From Micromonospora sp. CB01531 (GTDB lineage: Bacteria > Actinomycetota > Actinomycetes > Mycobacteriales > Micromonosporaceae): a stretch of 64,000 nt of DNA. A program made the translations under genes and the position numbers. The DNA lies in contig NZ_LWLS01000067.1 of the NCBI RefSeq assembly GCF_001905095.1, positions 1 through 64,000 of the forward strand. The letters are read 5' to 3'. This document shows, in pieces, positions 45,847 to 54,509 of this stretch; positions within the stretch are counted from its first letter, which is position 1; every line of letters starts with the position of its first letter. The notes below the pieces were generated by a model, which was not told the DNA's origin, searched no databases, and saw nothing but the letters and a program-made list of their open reading frames with translations.

Positions 45847-47388
45847 TTACTGCGTGACCTCGTGCTCGTGGTCGTGCAGGCCACCGCCGCCGCTGTCCCC
45901 GGCACCCGGTCCCTTGCCCTGGACCGGCGCGCGCAGGCTGCTGATGTCGAAGGCGTACGTGATCACGGCGTGCGCGATCGCGTCCGACATCTCCTCAAGC
46001 GCCTGCTTGTTGATGTTGTTGATCGTGTCGCAGGCCTGGTGGTAGCACGAGTCGTACGGCATGCCCGGGGTGCCACCGAAGACCGCCGCCTCGTCCGCGG
46101 TCTTGATCCCTTCGCCGCCGGTGAACAGGCCACCGGACGGGATGTCCACGCCCGCGGCGATGAACGGCCCGTAGTCGCTCCGCCCGGAGAACGGCGTCTC
46201 CCGCGATGCCAGCCCCTGCGAGGCGAAGTAGTCGTGGAAGAGCTGCTCGATGGCGCCCGAGCCGGCCGGCCCGGCAGCGGACCCGGTGCCGACCGGGAAC
46301 GCCGAGTTGTTGCCGTCGTACACGAAGCGCACGTAGTTGGGCGAGCCGACCATGTCGAAGTTCAGGTAGAGAGCGATCTTCTTACGCTCCGCGGCCGACA
46401 GGTTGGCAACGTAGTGCTCCGAGCCGACCAGGCCGGACTCCTCGGCCGCCCAGAGGGCGAAGCGGACCTTGTTCTTCGGCTTCACCTTGTGCATCTGCGT
46501 GGCGATCTCCAGCAGGGAGGCGCTGCCCGAGCCGTTGTCGTTGATGCCCGGGCCGGCGGAGACCGAGTCCAGGTGGGCACCGGCCATCACCACGTTGTTC
46601 GGGTCACCCGAGTCCGACTCGGCGATGAGGTTCTCCGCGGTGGCCGTACCGCGGAAGGTGCTGGCCTTGACCCGCAGCGTCAGGCCACTGGGGACCTGCG
46701 CCACAAGCTGCTGGCCGAGCTCCTGGGTGATGCCGGTCGCCGCGAAGTCGAGCGTGAAGTCCTCGCCCAGCGTCCCGTTCAGACTGCCGGTGGTGTTGTT
46801 GTAGATGATGGCGGCGGCCGCCCCGGCGTTGAACGCGTTCCTGGCCTTCAAGCCGAAGCCGCAGGAAAAGGTCTCGGTGCTTCCGCCGCGGCTGATGAGG
46901 ACGATCGTGCCGGCGTTGGCCGGGCCGAAGTCCGTCGAGTTGCAGCCGAAAGCGGAGCCGGTCGGCACCGACGCCCGCGCGGTCACATCGCCGCTGCCCG
47001 AGTAGCTCATCAGCACGTTCGGCAGGTCGGCGGCCGGCGACGGGGACACCCGCTGCAGCAGGCCGGGACCGTGCGAGATGAACGTCTGGTACTGGAACGA
47101 CTGCCGGCTCACCTGGAGGCCGGCCGCGCGGAGCACGCCTTCGGCGTAGTCGACCGAGCGGTCGTAGCCGGCCGAGCCGGCCACCCGCGTACCACCGTTC
47201 TCGTCGGCGATTCGCTGCAGGGCCGTGAGGTGCTTGATGATGCCGTCGGCGGTGACCGCCGCCCGCAACTTCCGTGAGTTGTTGTTGTTCGGTTCGGCGT
47301 GCGCTGCGGGCGCCGCGCTGGCGACGCCGACCAGCACCGCGGTCGCGGTTGCCAGCACGCCGCGCTGCCAGGCATTTCGGGAGACCAC
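45847..47388 (-). CDS. secreted M28-family aminopeptidase
   Basis: A 513-residue exported zinc aminopeptidase resembling Streptomyces griseus aminopeptidase with an inserted PA domain. The signal peptide ends at AAPAAHA (about residue 31). The PA region is near residues 140-240. Di-zinc ligands occur in order: VMAGAHLDS (His), GINDNGSGSA (Asp), ALWAAEESGLVGS (Glu-Glu), LNFDMVG (Asp) and SCYHQACDT (His). A His/Glu-rich end (HDHEHEVTQ) may bind metal. The GTG at 47388 has AGGAGG 6 nt upstream. Unrelated in function to the sugar genes around it. Confidence 0.94.
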   Translation of the reverse strand: MVSRNAWQRGVLATATAVLVGVASAAPAAHAEPNNNNSRKLRAAVTADGIIKHLTALQRIADENGGTRVAGSAGYDRSVDYAEGVLRAAGLQVSRQSFQYQTFISHGPGLLQRVSPSPAADLPNVLMSYSGSGDVTARASVPTGSAFGCNSTDFGPANAGTIVLISRGGSTETFSCGFGLKARNAFNAGAAAAIIYNNTTGSLNGTLGEDFTLDFAATGITQELGQQLVAQVPSGLTLRVKASTFRGTATAENLIAESDSGDPNNVVMAGAHLDSVSAGPGINDNGSGSASLLEIATQMHKVKPKNKVRFALWAAEESGLVGSEHYVANLSAAERKKIALYLNFDMVGSPNYVRFVYDGNNSAFPVGTGSAAGPAGSGAIEQLFHDYFASQGLASRETPFSGRSDYGPFIAAGVDIPSGGLFTGGEGIKTADEAAVFGGTPGMPYDSCYHQACDTINNINKQALEEMSDAIAHAVITYAFDISSLRAPVQGKGPGAGDSGGGGLHDHEHEVTQ

Positions 47389-47410
47389 GTTGTCCTCCTA
47401 TTGGCCAACA

Positions 47411-47433
47411 GGCTCACCGGATGCCGGTGAGCC
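47411..47433 (-). terminator. 10-bp hairpin between the ROK gene and the peptidase gene
   Basis: GGCTCACCGG-ATG-CCGGTGAGCC is a perfect inverted repeat upstream of the peptidase start and downstream of the ROK stop. A terminator is likely; an operator for the peptidase is possible. Confidence 0.5.
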
Positions 47434-47542
47434 CTGGGAGAGTCCGGTGAGCATAGCCACGGAAGTGATTTTCCGCACGCCCTCGGGACGTGAATGTGCC
47501 CTCCACCCAGGCCGTCGGGCGGGGCAGCCGAGCCGGCGGTGC

Positions 47543-48724
47543 TCAGCAGGCCGCGAAGACCTGGTCGCTGATCAGGCGAGCGCCACCGATCAGGGCGGCC
47601 CGGTCGTCCAGGTCGGAGAGGACGATCGGCATGCTGCCGGTGGCCAGCGGCGTCGAGCGTCGGTAGACCACGCCGCGGATCTCGGCCAGCAGGACGGGGC
47701 CGATGCCGGGCGCCGCGCCGCCGATGATCACGATGGCCGGGTTGACGAAACTGACCAGGCTGACCACCACCTGCCCGAGCCGGCGGGCGGCGTCGCGGAC
47801 CAGCGTCTGCGCGACCGGGTCCCCGTCGGTCACGGCCCGGCCCACGTCGGCCGTGGTCAGCGGGCCGGTCGCCGCCAGCCGGTCGCCGAGCGCCGTCGAG
47901 CGCCCGGCCCGCGCGGCGGTCACCGCCTCCCGCACCAGCGCGGCATCCCCGCAGTACGCCTCCAGGCAGCCGGTCTGGCCGCAGCCGCACAGCGGCCCGT
48001 CCTCGGCGAGCGGGAGGTGACCGACGTCGCCGGCCCCACTGGCCGCGCCCCGGTAGAGCGCACCGTCGAGGATCAGCCCGCAGCCCACCGCGTTGCCCAG
48101 CTTGACGTAGAGGAAGTCGTCGAATGCCCGGCCGGTGCCGGCGTGCAACTCGCCGAGCGCCATCACGTTGGCGTCGTTGTCGACCTGCACCGGGCAGCCC
48201 AGCTCGGCGGCGATGGTGTCGCGGACCGGGAACTGGTGCCAGCCGGGCAGGGCGGGCGCGACGGCCGGCGCGCCGGCCCGGACCGTGACCGGCCCGGGCA
48301 GGGCCACGCCGACCCCGGCCAGCTTGGCCAGCCCGGCCTCGGCGCGGAGCTTGCCGAGCACCTCGACCGCGCGGCTCACCGCCGCTTCCGGGCCGACCCG
48401 TACGTCCAGCGGCTCGGCGTACCGGGTGAGCAGGGTCAGCTCGCCGTCGGTGAGCGCCACCTCGAGCCGCCCGTCACCGACGACCACCGCGCCGAACCGG
48501 ACCTGCCCGGCCATCCGGAGCAGTGACGACCGCCGCCCGCCCCGGGACGCGGCCGGCCCCGCGGTCTCCACCAGGCCCTGCGTGGTCAGCCGGTCCACCT
48601 CCGCGGCGAACCGGGCCCGGGGCAGGCCCAGGGCGTCCGCCAGCTCCACCCGGGAGCGCGGGCCGTCACGCAGCAGCCGCAGCAGCCTTGTCTGGTCCGC
48701 GATCTCCGGTCCCACCATCGTCAT
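47543..48724 (-). CDS. ROK-family transcriptional repressor (second)
   Basis: A 393-residue regulator. The N-terminal winged helix (QTRLLRLLRDGPRSRVELAD) is followed by the ROK domain with VVVGDGRLEVAL, VDNDANVMALGELHAG, KLGNAVGCGLILDGALYRG and the zinc cluster CGCGQTGCLEAYCG. I chose the ATG at 48724 with GGGGGG 8 nt upstream; GTG 48733 and ATG 48754 are alternatives. It is homologous to the regulator at 29552-30730. An 8-bp palindrome at 48759-48778 lies just upstream and may be autoregulatory. It follows the Tat-exported isomerase-like gene on the same strand after a terminator. Confidence 0.92.
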   Translation of the reverse strand: MTMVGPEIADQTRLLRLLRDGPRSRVELADALGLPRARFAAEVDRLTTQGLVETAGPAASRGGRRSSLLRMAGQVRFGAVVVGDGRLEVALTDGELTLLTRYAEPLDVRVGPEAAVSRAVEVLGKLRAEAGLAKLAGVGVALPGPVTVRAGAPAVAPALPGWHQFPVRDTIAAELGCPVQVDNDANVMALGELHAGTGRAFDDFLYVKLGNAVGCGLILDGALYRGAASGAGDVGHLPLAEDGPLCGCGQTGCLEAYCGDAALVREAVTAARAGRSTALGDRLAATGPLTTADVGRAVTDGDPVAQTLVRDAARRLGQVVVSLVSFVNPAIVIIGGAAPGIGPVLLAEIRGVVYRRSTPLATGSMPIVLSDLDDRAALIGGARLISDQVFAAC

Positions 48725-48758
48725 CGCGATCACCCCCCGCTCCGAATGTGCCATACGT

Positions 48759-48778
48759 GCGTCACGGCGGCGTGACGC
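48759..48778. promoter_or_regulatory. palindrome GCGTCACG-N4-CGTGACGC upstream of the second ROK gene
   Basis: A perfect 8-bp inverted repeat 35 nt upstream of the ROK start. The same arms with a 1-nt spacer recur at 49994-50010, across the stop codon of the ThuA/sorbosone dehydrogenase gene. An operator for the ROK protein is possible, a stem of a terminator is the alternative. Confidence 0.4.
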
Positions 48779-48780
48779 GA

Positions 48781-48814
48781 GGGGGCCGCCCCCGGTTTCC
48801 CGGGAGCGGCCCCC
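48781..48814 (-). terminator. hairpin terminator of the Tat-exported isomerase-like gene
   Basis: Stem GGGGGCCGC with GCGGCCCCC and an inner CCCGG/CCGGG stem, located 22 nt beyond the stop at 48836. Confidence 0.75.
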
Positions 48815-48835
48815 CTTGCGGTCGAACAGGTCGGG

Positions 48836-49909
48836 TCAGCCCCGCAGGCTCGACATGTGCCGGTAGCTGATCTCCGCGTAGCGCAGCGACCGGCCCGGGT
48901 CGGCGCTGCCACCGGGCGCGGTGTCCTGCTCCCACATCGGGTTGTGGTAGCCCTTGGCGCCCATGTTGGCGAAGAAGCCGCCGTAGTCGATGTCGCCCTG
49001 GCCGAGCGGCACCATGTCGTACCCGTTGGTGGTGCCCGTGTTGATCTTGCCGTCCTTGGCGTGGAACAGCGGGAACCGGTTGGTCCGGGCGGCCACGGTG
49101 GCCAGCGGGTCGAAGACGTTGGTCTGCGTCACGCCGTCCGGGTCGGTGTAGCTGCGGTACCGGTACTGGGCCACGTGCGCCCAGTAGATGTCCATCTCGA
49201 ACCAGACCCACTCCGGGTTGGTGAGCCCGAAGAAGTACTCCAGCTTGCGGACGCCGGAGGACCGGGTCGGGCGGCCCAGCGCGTCCAGCGGCCCGCTGTC
49301 CAGCAGGAAGTTGTACGCCGCGTCGTGGTTGTGGGTGTAGAGCTTCAGCCCACGCGCGGCGGCCATCTCGCCGAAGGTGTTCCACCGGTCGGCGGCGGCG
49401 TCCCAGTCGGCCTTGTAGTTGCTGCCGGTCGGGTCGCTGCCGGTGCCGATGTGGGTCATGCCGAGGATCTCGGCGGTGTCCAGCGTTTGCTCGAACTGGG
49501 CGATCGTGGTCGGGGTGACCGTGCCCGGGACCGAGGCGTGCGAGCCGTTGGCGCGCAGCCCGTTGTCGTCGAGGATCTTGCGGATCTCCGTCGGGGTGAT
49601 CTGCCGGCCGAGGATCGAGGTGTGCTGGGTGTAGCCGGCGAACTCGACCTCCTTGTAGCCGATCTCGGCGAGCCGGCCGAGCACCCGCTCGAAGCCGAAC
49701 GGCACACCGCTGCCGTCGTCGGCGGCGCTGATCCGGTCACGGACGCTGTAGAGGATGATGCCGCGCTTGCCGGGCGGGACGAGTACGCCGTTGCTCGCCG
49801 CGGTGGCCGAGGGGGCCCAGCCGGCGGCGCCGACGGCGACCGCCCCGGCCGCCCCGGCGATGGTGCCGAGCATCCGTCGGCGGCTCATCCCTTGTGTGCT
49901 GTCGTTCAT
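48836..49909 (-). CDS. Tat-exported sugar phosphate isomerase/epimerase-like protein
   Basis: A 357-residue xylose isomerase-like TIM barrel with a twin-arginine signal: MSRRRMLGTIAGAAGAVAVG and an AxA site at ATAA (about residue 38). The barrel shows ILYSVRDRI, IGYKEVEFAGYTQHT, LYTHNHDAAYNF, FEMDIYWAH and FPLFHAKDG with metal-binding His, Glu and Asp. Since it is exported folded, it acts outside on a free sugar or keto-sugar rather than on a phosphate ester. It directly follows the ThuA/sorbosone dehydrogenase gene on the same strand. Confidence 0.93.
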   Translation of the reverse strand: MNDSTQGMSRRRMLGTIAGAAGAVAVGAAGWAPSATAASNGVLVPPGKRGIILYSVRDRISAADDGSGVPFGFERVLGRLAEIGYKEVEFAGYTQHTSILGRQITPTEIRKILDDNGLRANGSHASVPGTVTPTTIAQFEQTLDTAEILGMTHIGTGSDPTGSNYKADWDAAADRWNTFGEMAAARGLKLYTHNHDAAYNFLLDSGPLDALGRPTRSSGVRKLEYFFGLTNPEWVWFEMDIYWAHVAQYRYRSYTDPDGVTQTNVFDPLATVAARTNRFPLFHAKDGKINTGTTNGYDMVPLGQGDIDYGGFFANMGAKGYHNPMWEQDTAPGGSADPGRSLRYAEISYRHMSSLRG

Positions 49910-49960
49910 CTCGGGCTGCCTTTCTCAGGTGATGGGTGGTGTTGGAAGGGGAGTCGGGCC

Positions 49961-49991
49961 GGGTGGGGCCGCCCGGTGGACGGCCCCACCC
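49961..49991 (-). terminator. hairpin after the ThuA/sorbosone dehydrogenase gene
   Basis: Perfect 11-bp stem (GGGTGGGGCCG with CGGCCCCACCC) around a 9-nt loop, 6 nt beyond the stop. It lies between this gene and the next one on the same strand, so it could attenuate rather than abolish read-through. Confidence 0.7.
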
Positions 49992-49996
49992 GGGCG

Positions 49997-52900
49997 TCAC
50001 GGCGTGACGCCGATGCCCTGGCCGGTGAACTCGACCCAGTTGAGGTTGCCGAAGCCGCTGGTCGGCCCGCCGGAGACGGTGGTGAAGACCAGGTAGAGCT
50101 TGTGCGTCCCGCCCGGGTCGGTGATCGGCACGGTGGTGCTGGTGAAGGCGTTGTTACCGCTGGTCGCGTTGACCGTGGCGGTGGTCAGCAGCGGGCCGGT
50201 GGGGGAGTCCAGGCGGAACTGGACGCCGAACCGGGGCTGCCCGGCGGTGGCGGCACTGCCGCCGGAGGTGCGCAGCGTGATCGACTGCATGTTCTTCAGG
50301 TTGACGGTGTTGTTGATCGCGATCCAGTCACCCGGGTCGAGGCCGCCGCGCTGCTGCCCGCCACCGGTGTCGGCGGTGGTGGCGACCGTGGTGCCGGACT
50401 CCTCGGTGGCGAACTCGACCTCCTGCCGCTTGGCCTGGATGATCTGCTGGTCCACCGTGGTCAGCGCCGGCTGGCCGTTGGCGCCCTTGTCGGTGTACGA
50501 CGCGCTGACCACGCCGTAGATGTAGCCGCCGTGCGAGGCGTCGTCCGCCTCCGTGGGCAGCACGCCCGAGCAGCCGAACTGGTTGGCCTCACCGTGCCCG
50601 TGGGTGTCGTGGCCGAGCACGAAGGTCACCTCGACCTTGCTGCAGTCGATCGGCCCGTCCTCCGGGTCGGTGACGGTGACCGTCCACGGGATGTCGTCGC
50701 CCCAGCTGAAGAAGCCGCCCTCGAGCGGGGTGTTGACCGTGACGGTCGGCGCGGTGTTGCCGACGGTGATCGTGGTGTTCGCCGACGCCGTCTTGCCGCT
50801 GGAGTCGGTCACCGTCAGGCGGGCGGTGTAAACCCCGTTGGTGGTGTAGGTGAACGACGGGTTCGGGTCGATCGAGTCGGTGGTGCCGTTGCCGTCGAAG
50901 TCCCAGGCGAACCGGATCGAGTCGCCCGGGTCCGGGTCCTTCGAGCCCTCGCTGGAGAACGAGACCGTGAGCGGCGCGCGGCCGTTGGTCGGGGTCGCGT
51001 TCAGCACGGCGGTGGGCGCCCGCAGGCCCTTGACGTAGCTGAACTTCAGCATGGCCGCGTCCGGGTTGATGTTGAAGAATCCGTCGCCGTAGGTCAGCAG
51101 GTAGAAGTTGCCGTCCGCGCCCCAGCGCATGTCCATCGGGTTGTCGCAGAGGAACGGCTTGGCCGGGGTGGTGGGCGCCTGCCCGCAGTTCAACACATTG
51201 TTGATCTTCAGGATCTCACCCTGGTCGTCCAGCCGGATCTCCTTGAGGGTGTCCCGGGTGAACTCGCCGAAGAAGATGGCGTTGTCGTAGTACTCGGGGA
51301 ACTTCGTCTCCGACCTCAGCTCCGGGTCGTAGTCGTACTTCGCCGCACCGTGCGGGCCGACACCACCGGTGCCCAGCTCCGGGAAGAGCACCGGGCAGGT
51401 CTGCGTCGGAGTCGACAGGTAGGACTCCGGGCAGGGGGTCGGCGCCTGGAACGAGTACCACAGCTCAGACTTCTCCACCTTCGGCAGGTCGGTCAGGCCG
51501 GTGTTGTGCCGGGAGGTGTTCTTCGGCGCCGCGCAGTCGAACGGCGCGACCGGCGAGATGGGGTTCGTGGTCCAGTTCATCTCGATGTACGGCAGGTTCG
51601 GCTGCACGCACATCGGCCAGCCGTAGTTCGCCGGCTTGTCGACCACCATCATCCGACCCGTGCCCGCCGGCCCGCGCCCGACCTGGGCGACCGAGGAGTC
51701 GGGGGAGTAGTCGGTGATGTAGGCGACGTCGTTCTTGTCGAGGGTGATCCGGAACGGGTTCCGGAAGCCCATCGCGTAGATCTCGGGCCGGGTCTTCGCC
51801 GTGCCGCCCGGGAACAGGTTGCCCGCCGGCACGGTGTACGAGCCGTCCGCGCCCACCGTGATCCGCAGGATCTTGCCCCGCAGGTCGTTGGTGTTGGCCG
51901 AGCTGCGCCGGGCGTCCACGAAGGGCGCCTGGTAGACGCCGGTGGCGCTGACCGAGTCGTTGTGCGGCGAGAAGCCGCCGGAACCGCCGCCGCCGGCCGG
52001 GGTGTCGTCCCCGGTCACCAGCCAGAGGTTGTTCTTCGAGTCGAACGCGATGTCACCGGCCACGTGGCAGCAGGCGCCCCGGTCGACCGGCACCTGCATG
52101 ATCTTCTGCTCGGTGCTCAGGTCGAGCGACGGGTTCTCCCCGTCGACGAACTTGAACCGGGAGAGCTGGAAGTAGCCCTGCCACACGTCCCAGGCGTGCG
52201 GGTCGGTGCTGGTGGTCGGCGCGGCCCCGGTGGGGGTGTTCAGCGGGGGCGCGTAGTACAGGTAGACCCACTTGTTGGTGGCGAAGTCGTTGTCGATCGC
52301 CGGGCCGTACATCCCGTCCTCGCTGTGGGTGTAGACCGGGATCTGGGCCAGGATGGTGGTCTGGTTGGTCTCCGGGTTGTGCAGGCGTACGCCGCCGCGC
52401 CGGTCGGTCTGGAGCACCCGGCCGTCGGGAAGGACGTCGAAGCCGATCGGCTCGTTGACGTTGGGCTGCGCCCCGACCACCGTCATCTGGTAGTTGGCCA
52501 GCACGGTCGCGCCGCAGTCGCCGTTGGTCACGCCGGCCGCCCACTGGATCGCGCCGCCCAGGTGGGCCCGCAGGTCGGTGCTGTTGTAGCTCTCCGGGGT
52601 GGCGCCGAGTCCGGTGTAGAACGACCGACCGCCCTGGTAGTCCTTGCACCAGGTGACCGGGTGGTCGAAGCCCATCGTGCCGCCGGTGTACGTCTTCTCG
52701 TCCACCGTGGCCAGCACGTGCGAGACGCCGCGGACGTTGGCCGCGAAGTTGTACCACCGGTCGGTGGTGTTCCACCGCTGCGGCAGCGTCTTCGAGGCCG
52801 GGTGGACCCGGTCGGCGACGGTGACGGTGGCCTTGCTGCTCGCCGACGGCGCGCCGGTGGCCCGGGTGCCCAGCACGTCGGTGAGGAAGGACCAGGTCGG

Positions 52901-53332
52901 GTTGGCCTCGATGGCGGAGTGCACGCCGACGAAGCCGCCGCCGTCGCGGTAGTACTGCTCGAAGGCCGCCTGCTGGGCGTCGTTGAGCACGTCGCCGGCG
53001 GTGTTGAGGAACACCACGGCGCGGAACTGCTTCAGGTGTGGCTCGTCGAACTTGCGGGCGTCGTTGGTGACCTCGACGGTGAAGCGCCGTTCTTGCCCGA
53101 GTTGCTGGATGGCCTGCACGCCGGCGGCGGTGGCGGCATTGTTGCCGCTGGCCGACCGGGTGAAGACGAGCACCTTGTACTGCATGCCGTTGCTGTTGGG
53201 TGCCGGGGCATTGAGCACCGGCGCGGCCTGGGCCGGGGTCGGAGCCTGCTCGGCCGTCGCGACGAGCGTCGCGCCGACGAGGGCGAGCAGGCTGAGGTGG
53301 GTGGCGGCCCTGCGGCCGAAGGGTCTGCGCAT
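49997..53332 (-). CDS. secreted multidomain ThuA / PQQ-type sugar (sorbosone) dehydrogenase / PKD / CBM protein
   Basis: An 1,111-residue exported protein. The signal peptide ends near AQAA (residue 37). Residues about 50-270 form a ThuA-like domain (YKVLVFTRSASGNNAATAAG, GGGFVGVHSAIEAN, YTGGTMGFDHPVTWCKDY). Residues about 285-770 form a soluble quinoprotein glucose/sorbosone dehydrogenase beta-propeller (GFDVLPDGRVLQTDRRGG, YAMGFRNPFRITLDKNDVAY, KPANYGWPMC). A PKD domain (FAWDFDGNGTTDS) and a C-terminal CBM6-like module follow. Expected role: extracellular oxidation of polysaccharide-bound or free sugars. AAAAG operator motifs lie upstream. A long frame on the opposite strand is a GC artefact. 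Confidence 0.93.
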   Translation of the reverse strand: MRRPFGRRAATHLSLLALVGATLVATAEQAPTPAQAAPVLNAPAPNSNGMQYKVLVFTRSASGNNAATAAGVQAIQQLGQERRFTVEVTNDARKFDEPHLKQFRAVVFLNTAGDVLNDAQQAAFEQYYRDGGGFVGVHSAIEANPTWSFLTDVLGTRATGAPSASSKATVTVADRVHPASKTLPQRWNTTDRWYNFAANVRGVSHVLATVDEKTYTGGTMGFDHPVTWCKDYQGGRSFYTGLGATPESYNSTDLRAHLGGAIQWAAGVTNGDCGATVLANYQMTVVGAQPNVNEPIGFDVLPDGRVLQTDRRGGVRLHNPETNQTTILAQIPVYTHSEDGMYGPAIDNDFATNKWVYLYYAPPLNTPTGAAPTTSTDPHAWDVWQGYFQLSRFKFVDGENPSLDLSTEQKIMQVPVDRGACCHVAGDIAFDSKNNLWLVTGDDTPAGGGGSGGFSPHNDSVSATGVYQAPFVDARRSSANTNDLRGKILRITVGADGSYTVPAGNLFPGGTAKTRPEIYAMGFRNPFRITLDKNDVAYITDYSPDSSVAQVGRGPAGTGRMMVVDKPANYGWPMCVQPNLPYIEMNWTTNPISPVAPFDCAAPKNTSRHNTGLTDLPKVEKSELWYSFQAPTPCPESYLSTPTQTCPVLFPELGTGGVGPHGAAKYDYDPELRSETKFPEYYDNAIFFGEFTRDTLKEIRLDDQGEILKINNVLNCGQAPTTPAKPFLCDNPMDMRWGADGNFYLLTYGDGFFNINPDAAMLKFSYVKGLRAPTAVLNATPTNGRAPLTVSFSSEGSKDPDPGDSIRFAWDFDGNGTTDSIDPNPSFTYTTNGVYTARLTVTDSSGKTASANTTITVGNTAPTVTVNTPLEGGFFSWGDDIPWTVTVTDPEDGPIDCSKVEVTFVLGHDTHGHGEANQFGCSGVLPTEADDASHGGYIYGVVSASYTDKGANGQPALTTVDQQIIQAKRQEVEFATEESGTTVATTADTGGGQQRGGLDPGDWIAINNTVNLKNMQSITLRTSGGSAATAGQPRFGVQFRLDSPTGPLLTTATVNATSGNNAFTSTTVPITDPGGTHKLYLVFTTVSGGPTSGFGNLNWVEFTGQGIGVTP

Positions 53333-53470
53333 CGAACCTCGCTCTGGTCGGGCGGGTCCGCCTCAGCGCGGGACGAGAGCTGAGGAGGTCGCTGATGTGG
53401 TGACGAGAGCCTGGCCAGGTTCTACGCGAGACGATATTTGCGGACGCGATCAAAGAGAAGAGGTCGGAGC

Positions 53471-53520
53471 CAAAAGTTTTCTATGAATCGCTCCGACTTT
53501 TGTTCAGGATCAGCAAAAGT
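53471..53520. promoter_or_regulatory. three AAAAG half-sites upstream of the ThuA gene
   Basis: CAAAAGT (53471-53477), ACTTTTG (53496-53502) and CAAAAGT (53514-53520) form two inverted pairs. CTTTTGTTCA and CAAAAGTTT are identical to parts of the 29416-29440 site before the first ROK gene. The surrounding 80 nt are AT-richer than average, consistent with a promoter for the minus-strand gene. Confidence 0.6.
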
Positions 53521-53553
53521 GGGAAGGTTGGGTCCCGTCCGGACAGACGAGAA

Positions 53554-53583
53554 CGGGCCGGTCGCCCGATGGCGACCGGCCCG
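53554..53583 (-). terminator. hairpin terminator of the YtxH-like gene
   Basis: Perfect 13-bp stem CGGGCCGGTCGCC/GGCGACCGGCCCG with a CGAT loop, 14 nt beyond the stop at 53598. Confidence 0.75.
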
Positions 53584-53597
53584 CTGCCCTGATTGCG

Positions 53598-53984
53598 TCA
53601 GGAGCTGCTGCCGGACGGCTTGGTGCTCCCGCTGCTGGTCGACGCGTTCGGCCCGCCGCCCGATCCCGTACCGGCCGAACCGGACTTGGCGCCGACGGAG
53701 GCCGGCGTCCCGGCGAACGGCTTGTCGGCCGAGGTGAGCCCCGGCTTGCCGCCGTTACCGCTGGTCAGCTTCTCGCCGAGCTTCGTCTGCCCCAGCCTGT
53801 CCTTGCCCTCGGCATAGAGCCGGTTCGCCTGGGCCTGCGCCACCCCCGCCGCCTCCTGGACGGTCGGGTGGTCGAGCACCTTGCGGCCCCGAACCACGAG
53901 CTCGTCGTACTTCTCCCGACCGGCACGGGCGCCCAGGACGAATCCCGCAGCCAGCCCGCCAAGAAACATGATCTTTCCGCGCAT
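53598..53984 (-). CDS. YtxH-like small membrane-anchored protein
   Basis: A 128-residue protein starting MRGKIMFLGGLAAGFVLGAR, a short hydrophobic N-terminal helix with glycine zipper, then AGREKYDELVVRGRKVLDHP, a helical stretch and a Ser/Gly-rich tail. This pattern matches actinobacterial YtxH-domain proteins of unknown, possibly stress-related, function. AAGGAG precedes the ATG at 53984. Upstream frames extending to 54050 are not needed. Confidence 0.75.
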   Translation of the reverse strand: MRGKIMFLGGLAAGFVLGARAGREKYDELVVRGRKVLDHPTVQEAAGVAQAQANRLYAEGKDRLGQTKLGEKLTSGNGGKPGLTSADKPFAGTPASVGAKSGSAGTGSGGGPNASTSSGSTKPSGSSS

Positions 53985-54268
53985 GGCGGCTCCTTCCGTA
54001 CCTGACGCGCCGCCGTCCCCGATCGGGCGTTGCCGACCGGGACCGACCATCTCGCGCCTGCGTCCTCTGTCGGCGGCTAACTACCCATCCTGCTCTCCGC
54101 TCATGCCTCCATGTGCCCAGATGGCGATTTGTCCGTATTGATGGTTGATCGTGTCGCCCGGAAATGCCGCTGCGGATGGCGGTAACCCCCTGGCGCGCCA
54201 CCCCCGGATGTCCTGTACTCTTGTCCCCGTCGCCCGGCGCGGAGAGATCCGAACCGGGTGATCTGCGG

Positions 54269-54341
54269 TCCCCCGTAGCTCAATTGGCAGAGCAGCCGGC
54301 TGTTAACCGGCAGGTTTTTGGTTCGAGTCCAAACGGGGGAG
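54269..54341 (+). tRNA. tRNA-Asn (anticodon GTT)
   Basis: 73 nt with acceptor TCCCCCG/CGGGGGA, D-arm AGCTCAATTGGCAGAGCA, anticodon loop CTGTTAA and T-arm GGTTCGAGTCC. Discriminator base G. No CCA is encoded. Confidence 0.97.
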
Positions 54342-54355
54342 CTTCGCTCCACAGA

Positions 54356-54382
54356 CGCCCGTCGACCCCAGGTCGGCGGGCG
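54356..54382 (+). terminator. terminator after tRNA-Asn
   Basis: 12-bp stem (54356-54367 with 54371-54382, one mismatch) and a CCA loop, followed by CTTCTCGTTT. It ends the tRNA transcript. Confidence 0.75.
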
Positions 54383-54509
54383 CTTCTCGTTTCCCTGCCC
54401 CGGCGTCGCGGGCAGTTTCCGCCCGAACGGTGCGCTCTGCCCGGCAGGATGGAGGTCGACTGGGACTCCCGCTGCGTCGGTTCGTGCGTCGGTTCAAAGG
54501 TGGGTGGAG

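Noticed and set aside
44782..47277. 831-codon plus-strand frame over the isomerase and M28 peptidase
   Set aside because: It crosses two confident genes and a terminator and has no recognisable domain.
49994..50010. GCGTCACG-N1-CGTGACGC at the stop of the ThuA gene as an operator
   Set aside because: It spans the stop codon just before a clear terminator, so it is more likely coincidental or part of the 3' hairpins.
48857..53383. 1,508-codon open frame on the plus strand
   Set aside because: It lies antisense to the well-supported Tat-isomerase and ThuA/dehydrogenase genes, has Val/Gly/Arg-rich composition and no domain; long antisense frames are expected at this GC content.
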